From assembly GCA_028290305.1 (NCBI GenBank), contig JAQGKC010000302.1:1-23779 (forward strand): DNA of 23,779 nt, in the 5' to 3' direction. The position numbers and the translations under genes were made by a program. Positions 1 to 7,775 of this stretch are shown here, piece by piece. The DNA is from Bradyrhizobium sp. (GTDB taxonomy: Bacteria > Pseudomonadota > Alphaproteobacteria > Rhizobiales > Xanthobacteraceae). Numbering within the stretch: the first letter of the stretch is position 1; each line of letters starts with the position of its first letter. The notes under the pieces are model-generated. The model did no database searches and was not told where the DNA came from. It saw only the letters and a program-made list of their open reading frames with translations.

Positions 1-8
1 GCCATTCG

Positions 9-620
9 CTATTCGCCACTTCTCTTCTCATCGCCCGGCAGCACCGGATAATCGGCGCCCTCCCATGGCGAGAGAAAATCGAATTTGCGGAATTCCTGAT
101 TGAGCCGGACCGGTTCGTAGAGCACCCGCTTCTCCTGGTCGTCGTAGCGAACCTCGACAAAGCCGGTGAGCGGGAAATCCTTGCGCAGCGGATGGCCGTC
201 GAAGCCGTAATCGGTCAACAACCGCCGCATGTCGGGATGACCGGTGAAAATAACCCCGTAGAGATCATAGCATTCGCGCTCGAACCAGTCGGCGCCCGGA
301 AACACCTCGATGATCGACGGCACCTGGGTAGTCTCATCGGCTTCGGCGCGCAGGCGTACGCGCTCGTTCAGCGTCGGCGAAAGGAAGTGATAGATCACGT
401 CGAAACGCTTCTCGCGGCCCGGATAGTCGACCGCGGTAATATCCGTGAAACTGACGAAGCGCAGCGAAGGATCGTCGCGCAGGAATTTTACCACATCGAC
501 GATCTTGGCTGTCTGCACGGCTACCGTGAGCTGCCCGAACGCCACCGCATGATCGGTTGCGGCGCCGGTAAGCGCGCTAACAATGGTCTGCCCCAGGGCG
601 TCCAGCCTGCCGTCATCCAT
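9..620 (-). CDS. nuoC: NADH-quinone oxidoreductase subunit C
   Basis: This is the 30-kDa-type subunit of respiratory complex I, part of the peripheral arm that carries electrons from NADH towards quinone on the cytoplasmic face of the membrane. The 203-residue protein carries the family signature around residues 114-134 (ERECYDLYG followed by GHPDMRR) and the conserved GHPLRKDFP at about 142-150. I chose the ATG at 620 because the protein then begins [10 protein letters not shown]. The longer reading frame, extending to 743, would run 113 bases into nuoB with unrelated low-complexity residues. nuoC starts 10 bases after the nuoB stop, so the genes form one operon. The next expected gene, nuoD, would lie beyond the left edge. 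C is separate here, not fused to NuoD as in E. coli. Confidence 0.96.
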   Translation of the reverse strand: MDDGRLDALGQTIVSALTGAATDHAVAFGQLTVAVQTAKIVDVVKFLRDDPSLRFVSFTDITAVDYPGREKRFDVIYHFLSPTLNERVRLRAEADETTQVPSIIEVFPGADWFERECYDLYGVIFTGHPDMRRLLTDYGFDGHPLRKDFPLTGFVEVRYDDQEKRVLYEPVRLNQEFRKFDFLSPWEGADYPVLPGDEKRSGE

Positions 621-630
621 TGCGAGACCC

Positions 631-1227
631 TTAGCGTTCGATGGTTCCGGTGCGCCGGATCTTCTTCTGCAGCAGCAGTATGCCGTAAAGCAGTGCTTCC
701 GCCGTTGGCGGGCAGCCGGGCACGTAGATGTCGATCGGCACAATGCGGTCGCAGCCGCGCACCACCGAGTACGAGTAATGATAGTAGCCGCCGCCGTTGG
801 CGCACGACCCCATCGAGATCACGTAGCGCGGCTCCGGCATCTGGTCGTAGACCTTGCGCAGCGCCGGCGCCATTTTGTTGGTCAGCGTGCCCGCCACGAT
901 CATCACGTCGGACTGCCGCGGGGAAGCGCGCGGCGCGAAACCGAACCGCTCGACATCGTAACGCGGCATCGACACCTGCATCATCTCGACCGCGCAGCAG
1001 GCCAGACCGAAGGTCATCCACATCAGCGATCCCGTGCGCGCCCAGGTGATCAGGTCGTCGGTCGCGGCAACGAAGAAACCCTTGTCGGACAGTTCGTGGT
1101 TGACCTCGAGAAAGTAAGGGTCGTTGGCGCCGACCGGCTTTCCGGTGGCGGGATCGAGAATGCCGGTCGCGGCGGGTGCTACCGCCGGTGCAAATCCTGA
1201 CGATGTGGCAGCAGGGCTCAATCCCAT
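631..1227 (-). CDS. nuoB: NADH-quinone oxidoreductase subunit B
   Basis: NuoB is the complex I subunit that holds the terminal iron-sulfur cluster N2, which passes electrons to quinone. The 198-residue protein shows the consecutive cysteines C77-C78 ([10 protein letters not shown]), C142 (SMGSCANGG) and C172 ([10 protein letters not shown]), which correspond to the four N2 ligands in the family. I chose the ATG at 1227 because a purine-rich GAAAGG lies just upstream and it gives [10 protein letters not shown], the usual style of start in this group. An alternative in-frame ATG at 1248 would add seven residues and overlap nuoA more. The chosen start still overlaps the end of nuoA by 10 bases, which suggests translational coupling. 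Confidence 0.96.
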   Translation of the reverse strand: MGLSPAATSSGFAPAVAPAATGILDPATGKPVGANDPYFLEVNHELSDKGFFVAATDDLITWARTGSLMWMTFGLACCAVEMMQVSMPRYDVERFGFAPRASPRQSDVMIVAGTLTNKMAPALRKVYDQMPEPRYVISMGSCANGGGYYHYSYSVVRGCDRIVPIDIYVPGCPPTAEALLYGILLLQKKIRRTGTIER

Positions 1228-1583
1228 TCGAGCGCGCCTTTCTTCCATTCATAGGCAAAGCCGACTGTGAGGACGGCGAGGAAAACCAGCATCGACCAGA
1301 AGCCGGTTGCGCCGAGTTTTCCGAATGCCACCGCCCACGGGAACAGGAACGCGACTTCAAGATCGAAGATAATGAACAGGATCGCCACTAGGTAGAACCT
1401 GACGTCGAATTTCATGCGGGCGTCGTCAAAAGCGTTGAATCCGCATTCATAGGCGGAAAGCTTTTCCGGATCGGGCTGCTGAAAGGCGACGAGGAAGGGA
1501 GCGATCAGCAAGGCCAGGCCGATCAGGCTTGCCACCCCGATAAACACCACAAGTGGAAGATAATTCTGCAAGATGCCGGTCAT
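1218..1583 (-). CDS. nuoA: NADH-quinone oxidoreductase subunit A
   Basis: NuoA is a small membrane subunit of complex I at the junction between the membrane arm and the quinone site. The 121-residue protein has three hydrophobic segments (about 9-32, 63-83 and 91-110). The conserved loop contains [20 protein letters not shown], and its cysteine is typical of the family. It is the first gene of the nuo operon, reading leftwards into nuoB. The nuo promoter should lie in the 240 bases upstream (1584-1827), but I could not pick out a convincing -35/-10 pair there. Confidence 0.96.
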   Translation of the reverse strand: MTGILQNYLPLVVFIGVASLIGLALLIAPFLVAFQQPDPEKLSAYECGFNAFDDARMKFDVRFYLVAILFIIFDLEVAFLFPWAVAFGKLGATGFWSMLVFLAVLTVGFAYEWKKGALEWD

Positions 1584-1679
1584 CGGCGCTGCCTTTTCCC
1601 GCGGTTTTCCGTGTCCGCAGATTCGTTAATTGGAATTGTTCTGAGGCTTAGCGCAGCGCAACAATGGGCGCAAGACAAG

Positions 1680-1820
1680 CTATTTTGACGGCTCCGTCCG
1701 GCCCCAGACGCGGCGGGAGACCCGGTTGCGCCGGCAAATAGCCGCCGCGATGGGCCGTTCCCGACCCGGAGTCCACTTAAGCCCGACGAGGAGCACAACG
1801 GCGGCCAAAGCCGCTGCCAC
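1680..1820 (-). CDS. possible 46-residue ORF directly after dctP
   Basis: This is a tentative ORF that starts with GTG seven bases after the dctP stop, with GGAG in the intervening bases but only three bases from the start. It would encode a short alanine/valine/leucine-rich stretch (about residues 2-14) followed by a strongly basic tail rich in arginine. The position and the GGAG favour translation coupled to dctP. The shortness, the GC-rich arginine-heavy tail and the tight Shine-Dalgarno spacing argue that it may be chance. I do not recognise it. It sits in the 1584-1827 gap upstream of nuoA, which otherwise shows only a GC-rich hairpin at about 1801-1814. Confidence 0.22.
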   Translation of the reverse strand: MAAALAAVVLLVGLKWTPGRERPIAAAICRRNRVSRRVWGRTEPSK

Positions 1821-1827
1821 TGTCTCC

Positions 1828-2841
1828 TCAAATCAGCGGGCCGGTATACTGTTCCAGCTTCGCCCAGGCCTCGACGCCGTAGGTCTTCTGCCACTGCGCG
1901 TAGAAGCCTGCCTTCACCAGCGCCGCCCTGAACTGCACGGGGTCGGGCTTGTTGAACGTCATACCCTTACCCGTGAGTTCGGCCTGCAGTGAACGGTCCA
2001 TCTCAAGCAAATCGGCGCGCTCCTTGATGGCTGCGGCATCGAAACTGCCGTTGACGATATCGAGCAGGTCGGCCGGCAGATTGGAAAGCGCGCGGCGGTT
2101 GGCGACGATCCAGTATCCGCTCCAGCAATGGTTCGACAACGCGCAATATTTTTGCACCTCGTACAACTTGCCGGTCGACACTTGCGCGAGCGGATTCTCC
2201 TGCCCTTCGACGATGTGGGTCTGCAAGGCCGAATAGAGTTCGCTGTAGCTGATGCTGGACGGCAGCGCGCCGAGCCCGCTGAACAGAGAGGTCAGCAACG
2301 CCGTGACGGGAACGCGGATCTTGAAGCCCCGGAGATCCTCGACGCTGTTCAATTGCCGGCTCGACGACGAGGTGATCTGCCGGAAACCGTTGTCCCAGAT
2401 TTTCTTCATCGGCACGATCCCGGCCTTGCCGATGGCGTCGCGGACGATATCGCCGACGCCGCCATCCATCGCCGCCCAGACCTGGTCGTAGGACCCGAAG
2501 GCGAACCCGATGCTCGGCAAGCCCGACAGCGGCACCAGCGTCGACAGGGTCAAGCTGGGCGCCGCCAGCAGGTCGATTCCGCCGGCGCGAAGCTGCGACA
2601 GCATCTCGGGGTCGCCGCCGAGCTGACTGTTGGGGAAAACGGTGACATTCAGCCGGCCCGACGACTGCGCGCCGATCGCCCGCGCCGCCTCGATCAATCG
2701 AAGCGTGAGGGGATGGGTATCCGGCGTATTGACGCCGAGTTTGAACTCGAACTCGGCGGCGGCGCTGGCTGGTTTGCCGAGGGCTGTCGTGGCCCAGGCG
2801 GCGGAAGCCGCGCCGAGCAAACCCCTGCGGGTTATTTTCAT
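1828..2841 (-). CDS. TRAP transporter solute-binding protein (DctP family)
   Basis: This is a periplasmic receptor of the tripartite ATP-independent transporter type, which binds small organic acids and delivers them to a membrane DctQ/DctM pair. The 337-residue protein begins with a twin-arginine-like leader (MKITRRGLLGAAS, then a hydrophobic stretch and an ASAAAE cleavage region near residue 28). The family's arginine that binds the ligand carboxylate is visible at R176 in GFKIRVP, followed by ELYSALQTHIVEGQENP at about 201-218. I chose the ATG at 2841, preceded by GGGAG, because the frame upstream to 3042 does not look like protein. No dctQ or dctM is in the window; nuoA lies downstream and a divergent small gene upstream. 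It is therefore an orphan receptor whose membrane partner must be elsewhere. The ligand cannot be told from sequence. Confidence 0.9.
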   Translation of the reverse strand: MKITRRGLLGAASAAWATTALGKPASAAAEFEFKLGVNTPDTHPLTLRLIEAARAIGAQSSGRLNVTVFPNSQLGGDPEMLSQLRAGGIDLLAAPSLTLSTLVPLSGLPSIGFAFGSYDQVWAAMDGGVGDIVRDAIGKAGIVPMKKIWDNGFRQITSSSSRQLNSVEDLRGFKIRVPVTALLTSLFSGLGALPSSISYSELYSALQTHIVEGQENPLAQVSTGKLYEVQKYCALSNHCWSGYWIVANRRALSNLPADLLDIVNGSFDAAAIKERADLLEMDRSLQAELTGKGMTFNKPDPVQFRAALVKAGFYAQWQKTYGVEAWAKLEQYTGPLI

Positions 2842-3033
2842 TGTTGTTTTCTCCCGAGCGCATTGGCGCGCCTGGGCGCAGTTTCCGTCGAAGCGCCGCC
2901 GTTCGCAAGGTAGGCAGATAGCGCGGGGCTTCCAGGCGACGAAACCATTTTGCGGAACCCGCGAAACCATCCTGAAACAGGCGCGGGGTATGCCTGTCGT
3001 CAACAACGCGGCGAAGGACGCGAGGAGGCTGAC

Positions 3034-3228
3034 ATGAACCACTCATTTCACTCGGCAGACCGCTCGACGCACCTCAAAATCGTGGTGATCGCTCTGGTGG
3101 CGGGCATCGTGGTGGCCGGGTTGGGTATCTCCGCCCGAACCATGTCGGACTACACCCAGACCGCCCACGTCGTTAAGGCTGGCAAGCCGGTGGCGGTGAC
3201 CAACTCGGACACGATGATGGTCCGGTAA
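3034..3228 (+). CDS. conserved 64-residue single-pass membrane protein
   Basis: This is a short protein with one clear membrane segment at about residues 14-33 (KIVVIALVAGIVVAGLG), a polar N-terminus and a C-terminal part with VVKAGKPVAVTNSD. The ATG at 3034 has an excellent AGGAGG a few bases upstream, which fixes the start; the reading frame further upstream is not protein-like. From memory, similar short proteins recur in Bradyrhizobium genomes with no assigned function. It is divergent from the TRAP receptor gene, with 192 bases between the two starts. The function is unknown. Confidence 0.8.
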   Translation: MNHSFHSADRSTHLKIVVIALVAGIVVAGLGISARTMSDYTQTAHVVKAGKPVAVTNSDTMMVR

Positions 3229-3274
3229 ACCAAATCCGGGATCCTGATCAAGACCCTGATGATGCGAAACAGGA

Positions 3275-3288
3275 CCGCCTTCGGGCGG
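3275..3288 (+). terminator. hairpin after the 64-residue protein gene
   Basis: A perfect 5-bp GC stem (CCGCC/GGCGG) closes a TTCG tetraloop 46 bases after the stop codon. A T-containing but broken tail (ACTTTGCGTTTT) follows. It is plausible as the transcription end of the small membrane protein gene, but the tail is weak. Confidence 0.4.
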
Positions 3289-3338
3289 CCACTTTGCGTT
3301 TTGCGGAACTGCGGAAAGATCGATCCGCATCACGCTTG

Positions 3339-3708
3339 ATGAGGGACGCAGCAAACAAGAGCGAGGCGCTCTTCCACCGGTTGGCGCGGTTCGAGGAGGC
3401 GCTCAGGCATTTCGACCTGTGTGACGAACTGCAGCCGAACTATGCCCCGACGCTGCAGATGCGCGCGCTTTCGCTGCGCGGCTTGAAACGGTTCGAGGAA
3501 TCCCTGGCGGACAACCGGCGGGCGCACGCACTGTGGCGGCACAAACACCGCTGGGGCAGAGTGGAATTTGTCCCTTCTTCACATGCTGACCGGCAACAGC
3601 CCCTGGTATCCGACAGTACGGCTGTTCCGGCAGACCGAATCCCGCGACTACGCAACGGTTCTCGACCGGGTGCGAAGCGAGCTGCTTGCGCTGATTTCCG
3701 CCAAATAG
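3339..3708 (+). pseudogene. collapsed TPR-repeat glycosyltransferase-like gene
   Basis: Two pieces of one protein family survive in different frames. From about 3363 to 3533 the sequence encodes two TPR-like helical repeats (LARFEEALRHFDLCDELQP and LRGLKRFEESLADNRRAHAL). From about 3577 to the TAG at 3706-3708, in the next frame, it encodes a typical C-terminus (NSPWYPTVRLFRQTESRDY, then DRVRSELLALISAK). In complete family members as I know them, a long stretch of further TPRs and a sugar-transferase-like domain separates these two ends. I infer an internal deletion plus frameshift. No good ribosome site precedes either piece. It is a remnant, not a working gene. Confidence 0.7.
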
Positions 3709-3854
3709 CCGGTGAAGCGAGCGTGCGCGGGCGAACAATGCCGCGCAGGACGTCGCCCCGAACATGACCTGGCCGAAAAGGCTCAATCGCACCAGCGGAA
3801 AAATTGCATTGCAAAAATGAGAGGTTTCCAGGTGACTGGATTCATTGCCAAAAA

Positions 3855-3931
3855 TGGCGCGAGAGACGGGACTCGAACCCGCGGCCTCCGCCGTGACAGG
3901 GCGGCGCTCTAACCAACTGAGCTACTCCCGC
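3855..3931 (-). tRNA. tRNA-Asp (GTC)
   Basis: Read on the minus strand, this is a full 77-base cloverleaf. It has a 7-bp acceptor stem with one G-U pair, a D-arm with AGCTCAGTTGGTTAGAGC, an anticodon stem CCGCC/GGCGG around the loop CTGTCAC (anticodon GTC, aspartate), a T-arm with GGTTCGAGTCC, discriminator G and an encoded CCA end. No intron and no variable-arm extension are visible. Confidence 0.97.
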
Positions 3932-4156
3932 GGATGCCGTAATCAGAGACTGATCCGCGCAGAAGTGAGGGCTTAAAGGCGCGATCTCTTTTAGTCAAGG
4001 TTGTTGCGAATCCCCTTGCCAGTCAGGCATTTTTGGGACATCGATGCAAATAATGGGCTGTTTATCGGCAAAACAGCGTAGTCAGTGCGCCCCCGAATCA
4101 TTTAAGGCCTGATACGTCTTAGTTTCCCAAGCCATCAACAACGAGGAGGGCCAAAT

Positions 4157-4456
4157 ATGGCGAAGAAAGCAGCGACCCCGACCACCGTGACGCTCAAGCA
4201 TCTGGCAGCAGCTCTGTCGGAAGAGCACGAGTTGTCGAAGAAGACGTCTGAGGCCATTCTGAATGACTTGGTAGGCAAGATCACCAAACACCTGAAGAAG
4301 GGCGAGCGCATCCGTATCGTCGGTCTCGGCATCCTGCAGGTTCGCAAGCGCGCCGCCCGCATGGGCCGCAACCCCGCCACCGGCGAAGCGATTCACATCA
4401 AGGCCAGCAAGAAGGTTGCCTTCCGTGCGGCCAAGGAACTCAAGGAAGCCGTCTGA
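4157..4456 (+). CDS. HU-family DNA-binding protein
   Basis: This is a histone-like nucleoid protein of the HU/IHF fold that binds and bends DNA as a dimer. In 99 residues it shows the N-terminal helices (HLAAALSEEHELSKKTSEAI), the beta hairpin with VGLGILQVRKRAARMGRNP, and the arm tip RNPATGE at about 76-82 whose proline intercalates into DNA in family structures. The N-terminus is about nine residues longer and more lysine/threonine-rich than in classical HU. The ATG at 4157 follows a strong GAGGAGGG. The 225 bases upstream, back to tRNA-Asp, are relatively AT-rich and probably carry its promoter, but I could not define one. An inverted repeat follows the gene. Confidence 0.93.
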   Translation: MAKKAATPTTVTLKHLAAALSEEHELSKKTSEAILNDLVGKITKHLKKGERIRIVGLGILQVRKRAARMGRNPATGEAIHIKASKKVAFRAAKELKEAV

Positions 4457-4483
4457 TAGGACGCGCATCCGATTTTGACTTTA

Positions 4484-4522
4484 CGTCATTCCGGCGTGGT
4501 TTACGCGGCCCCCGGAATGACG
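4484..4522. repeat. REP-like inverted repeat
   Basis: Two perfect 11-base arms, CGTCATTCCGG and its reverse complement, are separated by 17 bases. I recall the CGTCATTCCGG core as common between genes in Bradyrhizobium-type genomes, so this is more likely a dispersed palindromic element than a gene-specific signal. It lies between the HU gene and pepT and could also end HU transcription, although there is no T-tract. Confidence 0.65.
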
Positions 4523-4568
4523 CATCTTCTGCTGCTCAAGCCTTCCGGTATCACCCTCGGTTTTGACT

Positions 4569-5822
4569 GTGACTTCGTCCTTAGCCTTCACGCACACCGT
4601 AACCGAGCGTTTTCTGCGCTATGTGGTGATCGACACCCAGTCGGACCCGGCCTCCCCGACCTGCCCGTCCACGGAAAAGCAAAAAAACTTGGGCCGCCTG
4701 CTCGCAGCCGAGTTGCAGGCAATGGGGATCGGCGACGCCCATCTCGACGAGCACGGCTATGTCTATGCGACGATCCCGGCGAATACAGACAAGCAAGTCC
4801 CGGTCATTTGCTTCTGCTCGCACATGGATACGTCGCCCGACTGCACGGGCAAGGACGTCAAGCCGCAAATCGTCAGGAATTATCGCGGCGGCGACATCGT
4901 ATTGCCGGCCGATCCCACCCAGGTCATCCGTGCAGCCGATCATCCGGCATTGGCGGATCAGATCGGCAACGACATCGTCACCTCGGACGGCACCACCCTG
5001 CTCGGCGCCGACAACAAAGCGGGCCTTGCCGAAATCGTGGATGCGGCGCATTTCCTGATTCACAATCCGCAGATCAAACACGGCGCCATCAAGATCCTGT
5101 TCACGCCCGACGAAGAGATCGGCCGCGGCGTCGACAAGGCCGACCTGAAAAAGCTCGGCGCCGATTTTGCCTACACCATCGACGGCGAAACCGCGGGGAA
5201 TATCGAGGACGAGACTTTCTCGGCCGACGGCGCCGTAATCACCATCAAAGGCGTCAGCACCCACCCCGGCTTTGCCAAAGGCAAGATGGAGCACGCGATC
5301 AAGATCGCCGCCGCCATCGTCGATCGTCTGCCGAAGCATACCTGTTCGCCGGAAACCACCGAAGGCAAGCAGGGTTTTCTGCATCCGATCGGCATCTCGG
5401 GCACGCTGGAGAAAGCCACGCTCGGTTTCATTGTGCGCGATTTCACCGAGGAGGGCCTGAAAGAAAAGGAAGCCCTGCTGGAGAGCATCGTCAAAGATGT
5501 GATGAAGGAATTTCCGCGGTCAACCTACCGGCTGGAGATCAAGCAACAGTACCGCAACATGAAGCAGGTGATCGGCCGCCATCCGGAGATCATCGACAAC
5601 GCCATGGAAGCCATCCGTCGCACCGGCCTCAAACCGGTGAGAACCTCCATCCGCGGCGGCACCGACGGCTCGCGGCTGTCGTTCATGGGACTGCCCTGCC
5701 CCAACATTTTCGCCGGCGAACACGCCTTTCACTCGCGGCTGGAATGGGTCAGCGTGCAGGACATGCAAAAAGCCATGCAGACCATCGTCCATCTCGCGAT
5801 GATCTGGGAGGAACGGGCGTAA
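4569..5822 (+). CDS. pepT: peptidase T (tripeptide aminopeptidase)
   Basis: This is an M20-family di-zinc aminopeptidase that removes the N-terminal residue of tripeptides in the cytoplasm. The family marks are clear in order: CFCSHMDTSPD (metal-binding His and catalytic Asp), LLGADNKAGLAEI (bridging Asp), FTPDEEIGRGV (catalytic Glu and metal Glu), YTIDGETAGNIEDETF, GVSTHPGFAKGKMEHAI in the dimerisation domain, RGGTDGSRLSFMGLPCPN and the late metal ligand in GEHAFHSRLEW. The length of about 417 residues is normal. The start is uncertain because no ATG fits. GTG at 4569 gives MTSSLAFTHTVTERF and looks best, while TTG at 4563 would add two residues; neither has a good ribosome site. The gene stands alone. 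Confidence 0.94.
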   Translation: MTSSLAFTHTVTERFLRYVVIDTQSDPASPTCPSTEKQKNLGRLLAAELQAMGIGDAHLDEHGYVYATIPANTDKQVPVICFCSHMDTSPDCTGKDVKPQIVRNYRGGDIVLPADPTQVIRAADHPALADQIGNDIVTSDGTTLLGADNKAGLAEIVDAAHFLIHNPQIKHGAIKILFTPDEEIGRGVDKADLKKLGADFAYTIDGETAGNIEDETFSADGAVITIKGVSTHPGFAKGKMEHAIKIAAAIVDRLPKHTCSPETTEGKQGFLHPIGISGTLEKATLGFIVRDFTEEGLKEKEALLESIVKDVMKEFPRSTYRLEIKQQYRNMKQVIGRHPEIIDNAMEAIRRTGLKPVRTSIRGGTDGSRLSFMGLPCPNIFAGEHAFHSRLEWVSVQDMQKAMQTIVHLAMIWEERA

Positions 5823-5839
5823 AGCGTTTTCAAGCGAAA

Positions 5840-5853
5840 CGGGCAACCGCCCG
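5840..5853. terminator. small hairpin between convergent genes
   Basis: A 5-bp stem CGGGC/GCCCG with loop AACC lies in the 35-base gap between the ends of pepT and the convergent methyltransferase gene. Its location suits a shared terminator, but no T-run follows on either strand. Confidence 0.28.
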
Positions 5854-5857
5854 CGCT

Positions 5858-6718
5858 TCACGAGGCCGAGGCCGTCACGATCCAGATCGACGCGGGAAGC
5901 ACGACCGCCTGTCCCCTGACGAAAGGCGCAAGCGTTTCGCGGATAGAATTCCTAGCGGCGTCGCGCAGGTCGGAGGGTTGTCCCTCCAGCGCGCGGCTTG
6001 CCGGTCCGATTTCAAGCGAAGATTCGACTGCCGCCTCGAGACCACGTCCGACCGCGACATCGAGCGCGAGATTGCAGGGCTCCATGGCTATCCCGGAAAA
6101 TCTGGCCTTGCTCAATATTCCGGTCACGCGCGGTTCGGAGGCAAATGAGAACGGACCGGGGTCGTCAGGTCCAAGCTGCGGCAGCTTCGGGACGTGCTTG
6201 TAGACCGCCTGAAGCGGCAGCATCAGCCATGGATTATCGCGCGGCTCCCGCCAGCAGGCGAATGTCAGCCGGCCCGACGGCCGCAGCGCCTTGCGCAGAT
6301 TGGCGAAGGAAAGCGCCGGCTCGGCGAAAAACATCACGCCAAACCGCGAGACCAGCAGATCGAAATTTTGGGGCTCGAACGGGTAGATCGTTGCGTCGGC
6401 GAGTTCGAAGTCGACCGGCAGCCCCGCAGGCGCGACTTGCCGTGCCCGGGCCAGCATCGGCGCCGAGATGTCGATGCCGAAGACATGACCGGTTGGGCCT
6501 ACCCTTTGCGCCAGCGCAGACGTCGTGGCGCCGCAGCCGCAACCGACATCGATAATCCGCTCGCCTGTCTTGGGCTTGGCGCGATCGATCAGAATGTCCG
6601 ACACCGGCGCGAGCATGATGTCCTGCATTTGCTGGCGATCTGTCCAGCGCTGACCACCCGGTCCGTTCCAGTACGCAATCTGGTCGGCGTTTTGATCGTG
6701 GCCAACGGGTAGTTCCAT
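5858..6718 (-). CDS. class I SAM-dependent methyltransferase
   Basis: This is a cytoplasmic enzyme of the UbiE/COQ5-like class that transfers a methyl group from S-adenosylmethionine. The glycine-rich SAM loop is at about residues 55-63 (IIDVGCGCG), followed by the acidic residue in FGIDISAPML (about 80-89), motif DFELADATIYPFE (about 103-115) and LRKALRPSGRLTF (141-153). I chose the ATG at 6718, preceded by AGGGG, giving 286 residues. The frame extends upstream to 6958, but that stretch overlaps the promoter region of the divergent chr operon and is not protein-like. The extra cysteine in the SAM loop (GCGCG) is mildly unusual. The substrate cannot be told. It is divergent from the chr operon, with a 238-base shared spacer. 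Confidence 0.88.
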   Translation of the reverse strand: MELPVGHDQNADQIAYWNGPGGQRWTDRQQMQDIMLAPVSDILIDRAKPKTGERIIDVGCGCGATTSALAQRVGPTGHVFGIDISAPMLARARQVAPAGLPVDFELADATIYPFEPQNFDLLVSRFGVMFFAEPALSFANLRKALRPSGRLTFACWREPRDNPWLMLPLQAVYKHVPKLPQLGPDDPGPFSFASEPRVTGILSKARFSGIAMEPCNLALDVAVGRGLEAAVESSLEIGPASRALEGQPSDLRDAARNSIRETLAPFVRGQAVVLPASIWIVTASAS

Positions 6719-6850
6719 GTGCGTAGCCCCTGCTTTGATGAAGTCTGCCGATGGAGACAGCGCCGAAATATATGCCGCACAGGAGAAAGTTCCACGCGGA
6801 AAGGGCGCGGAGCCGTCCGTGTCAAGACATCGTGTAACCGAGGTGACCGA

Positions 6851-6879
6851 TTGACAGAAACGGCAGAGTCCGCTGTATT
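6851..6879 (+). promoter_or_regulatory. candidate promoter of the chr operon
   Basis: A perfect TTGACA at 6851-6856 is followed after 17 bases by TGTATT at 6874-6879, 77 bases before the first ATG of the chr operon. The -35 and the spacing are ideal for the housekeeping sigma factor; the -10 is only a partial match. No operator palindrome is obvious next to it. Confidence 0.45.
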
Positions 6880-6956
6880 GCGGCCATGGGGGCTGCGATC
6901 CCCTCACGAGGCGACATGCCCAAGTATCGCGTCCCGTTTTCCACGAGGGCGCACGC

Positions 6957-7775
6957 ATGTCATCCTACACATCGATTACCCCTGAAAAACTCTCACGGCT
7001 GATAGGCACGGCGAACGCGCCTGTTCTCATTGACGTGCGAACCGACGAAGATTTCGCCGCCGACCAGCGACTGATTCCCGGTGCCGTTCGCAGGTCACAT
7101 ACAGAAATCGGCGATTGGGCCGCCGGCATTGTGGGCAGTTCGGTCATTGTCATTTGTCAAAAGGGTCAAAAGCTCAGCGAAGGTACGGCCGCTGTGTTGC
7201 GTCACGCCGGCGTGCCAGCGGAAACACTCGATGGCGGATTCATCGGCTGGGAAAAAGCAAAGCTTCCGCTCGTTCCAGCCGCGAAATTGCCGCCGCGCGA
7301 TTCCCAAGGCCGCACCGCCTGGGTGACGCGATCGCGCCCCAAGATCGACCGCATCGCTTGTCCCTGGCTGATCCGCCGCTTTATCGATCCGGACGCGGTC
7401 TTTCTGTTCGTTGCGCCGTCGGAAGTCGAAGCCGTCGGCGAGCGATTCAACGCCGTCCCGTTCGATATTGAAAACGTCTTCTGGAGTCATCGCGGCGAGC
7501 TTTGCACGTTCGACGTGATGGTGGATGAATTCGGCCTGGGCACGCCGCCATTGCTTCGCCTGGCCGAGATGGTGCGCGCGGCCGATACCGGGCGGCTCGA
7601 TCTTTCCCCGGAGGCGCCGGGGTTGCTTGCCGCCTCCCTCGGCCTGTCGCGGATGTACGACGATGACCTGGCCCAGCTTGAGGCTGGTATCATGCTTTAC
7701 GACGCGTTCTATCGCTGGTGCAGGGACGCCACCGGCGAAACCCACAACTGGCCGACCAACAAGGCAAGGCCATGA
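6957..7775 (+). CDS. rhodanese–ChrB fusion (chromate resistance protein)
   Basis: This is a two-domain cytoplasmic protein of 272 residues. Residues 5-105 form a rhodanese domain with LIDVRTDEDFAADQRLIPGA and a cysteine loop C67-QKGQKLS, where a sulfur-carrying cysteine is expected. Residues 120-265 match the ChrB C-terminal domain: WVTRSRPKIDRIACPWLIRR (122-141), FIDPDAVFLFV, CTFDVMVDEFGL and MYDDDLAQLEAG. Classical ChrB has a helix-turn-helix-like N-terminus and regulates chrA in response to chromate. Here that part is replaced by rhodanese, so DNA binding is doubtful and a redox or sulfur role is inferred. The ATG at 6957 is preceded by GAGGG. Its stop overlaps the chrA start (ATGA), which implies coupled translation. 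Confidence 0.88.
   Translation: MSSYTSITPEKLSRLIGTANAPVLIDVRTDEDFAADQRLIPGAVRRSHTEIGDWAAGIVGSSVIVICQKGQKLSEGTAAVLRHAGVPAETLDGGFIGWEKAKLPLVPAAKLPPRDSQGRTAWVTRSRPKIDRIACPWLIRRFIDPDAVFLFVAPSEVEAVGERFNAVPFDIENVFWSHRGELCTFDVMVDEFGLGTPPLLRLAEMVRAADTGRLDLSPEAPGLLAASLGLSRMYDDDLAQLEAGIMLYDAFYRWCRDATGETHNWPTNKARP

Noticed and set aside
1..20. Two short GCGAAT copies just after the nuoC stop (minus strand)
   Set aside because: Such short repeated units at gene ends are known in these genomes in my recollection, and only two partial copies are visible at the window edge.
192..1049. Long plus-strand ORF of 285 codons across nuoC and nuoB
   Set aside because: It is the antisense shadow of two well-recognised nuo genes and its translation is rich in Arg/Ala/Pro without any domain.
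4475..6148. 557-codon plus-strand ORF overlapping pepT
   Set aside because: It runs in another frame of pepT and the translation is arginine/histidine-rich noise typical of GC-rich shadows.
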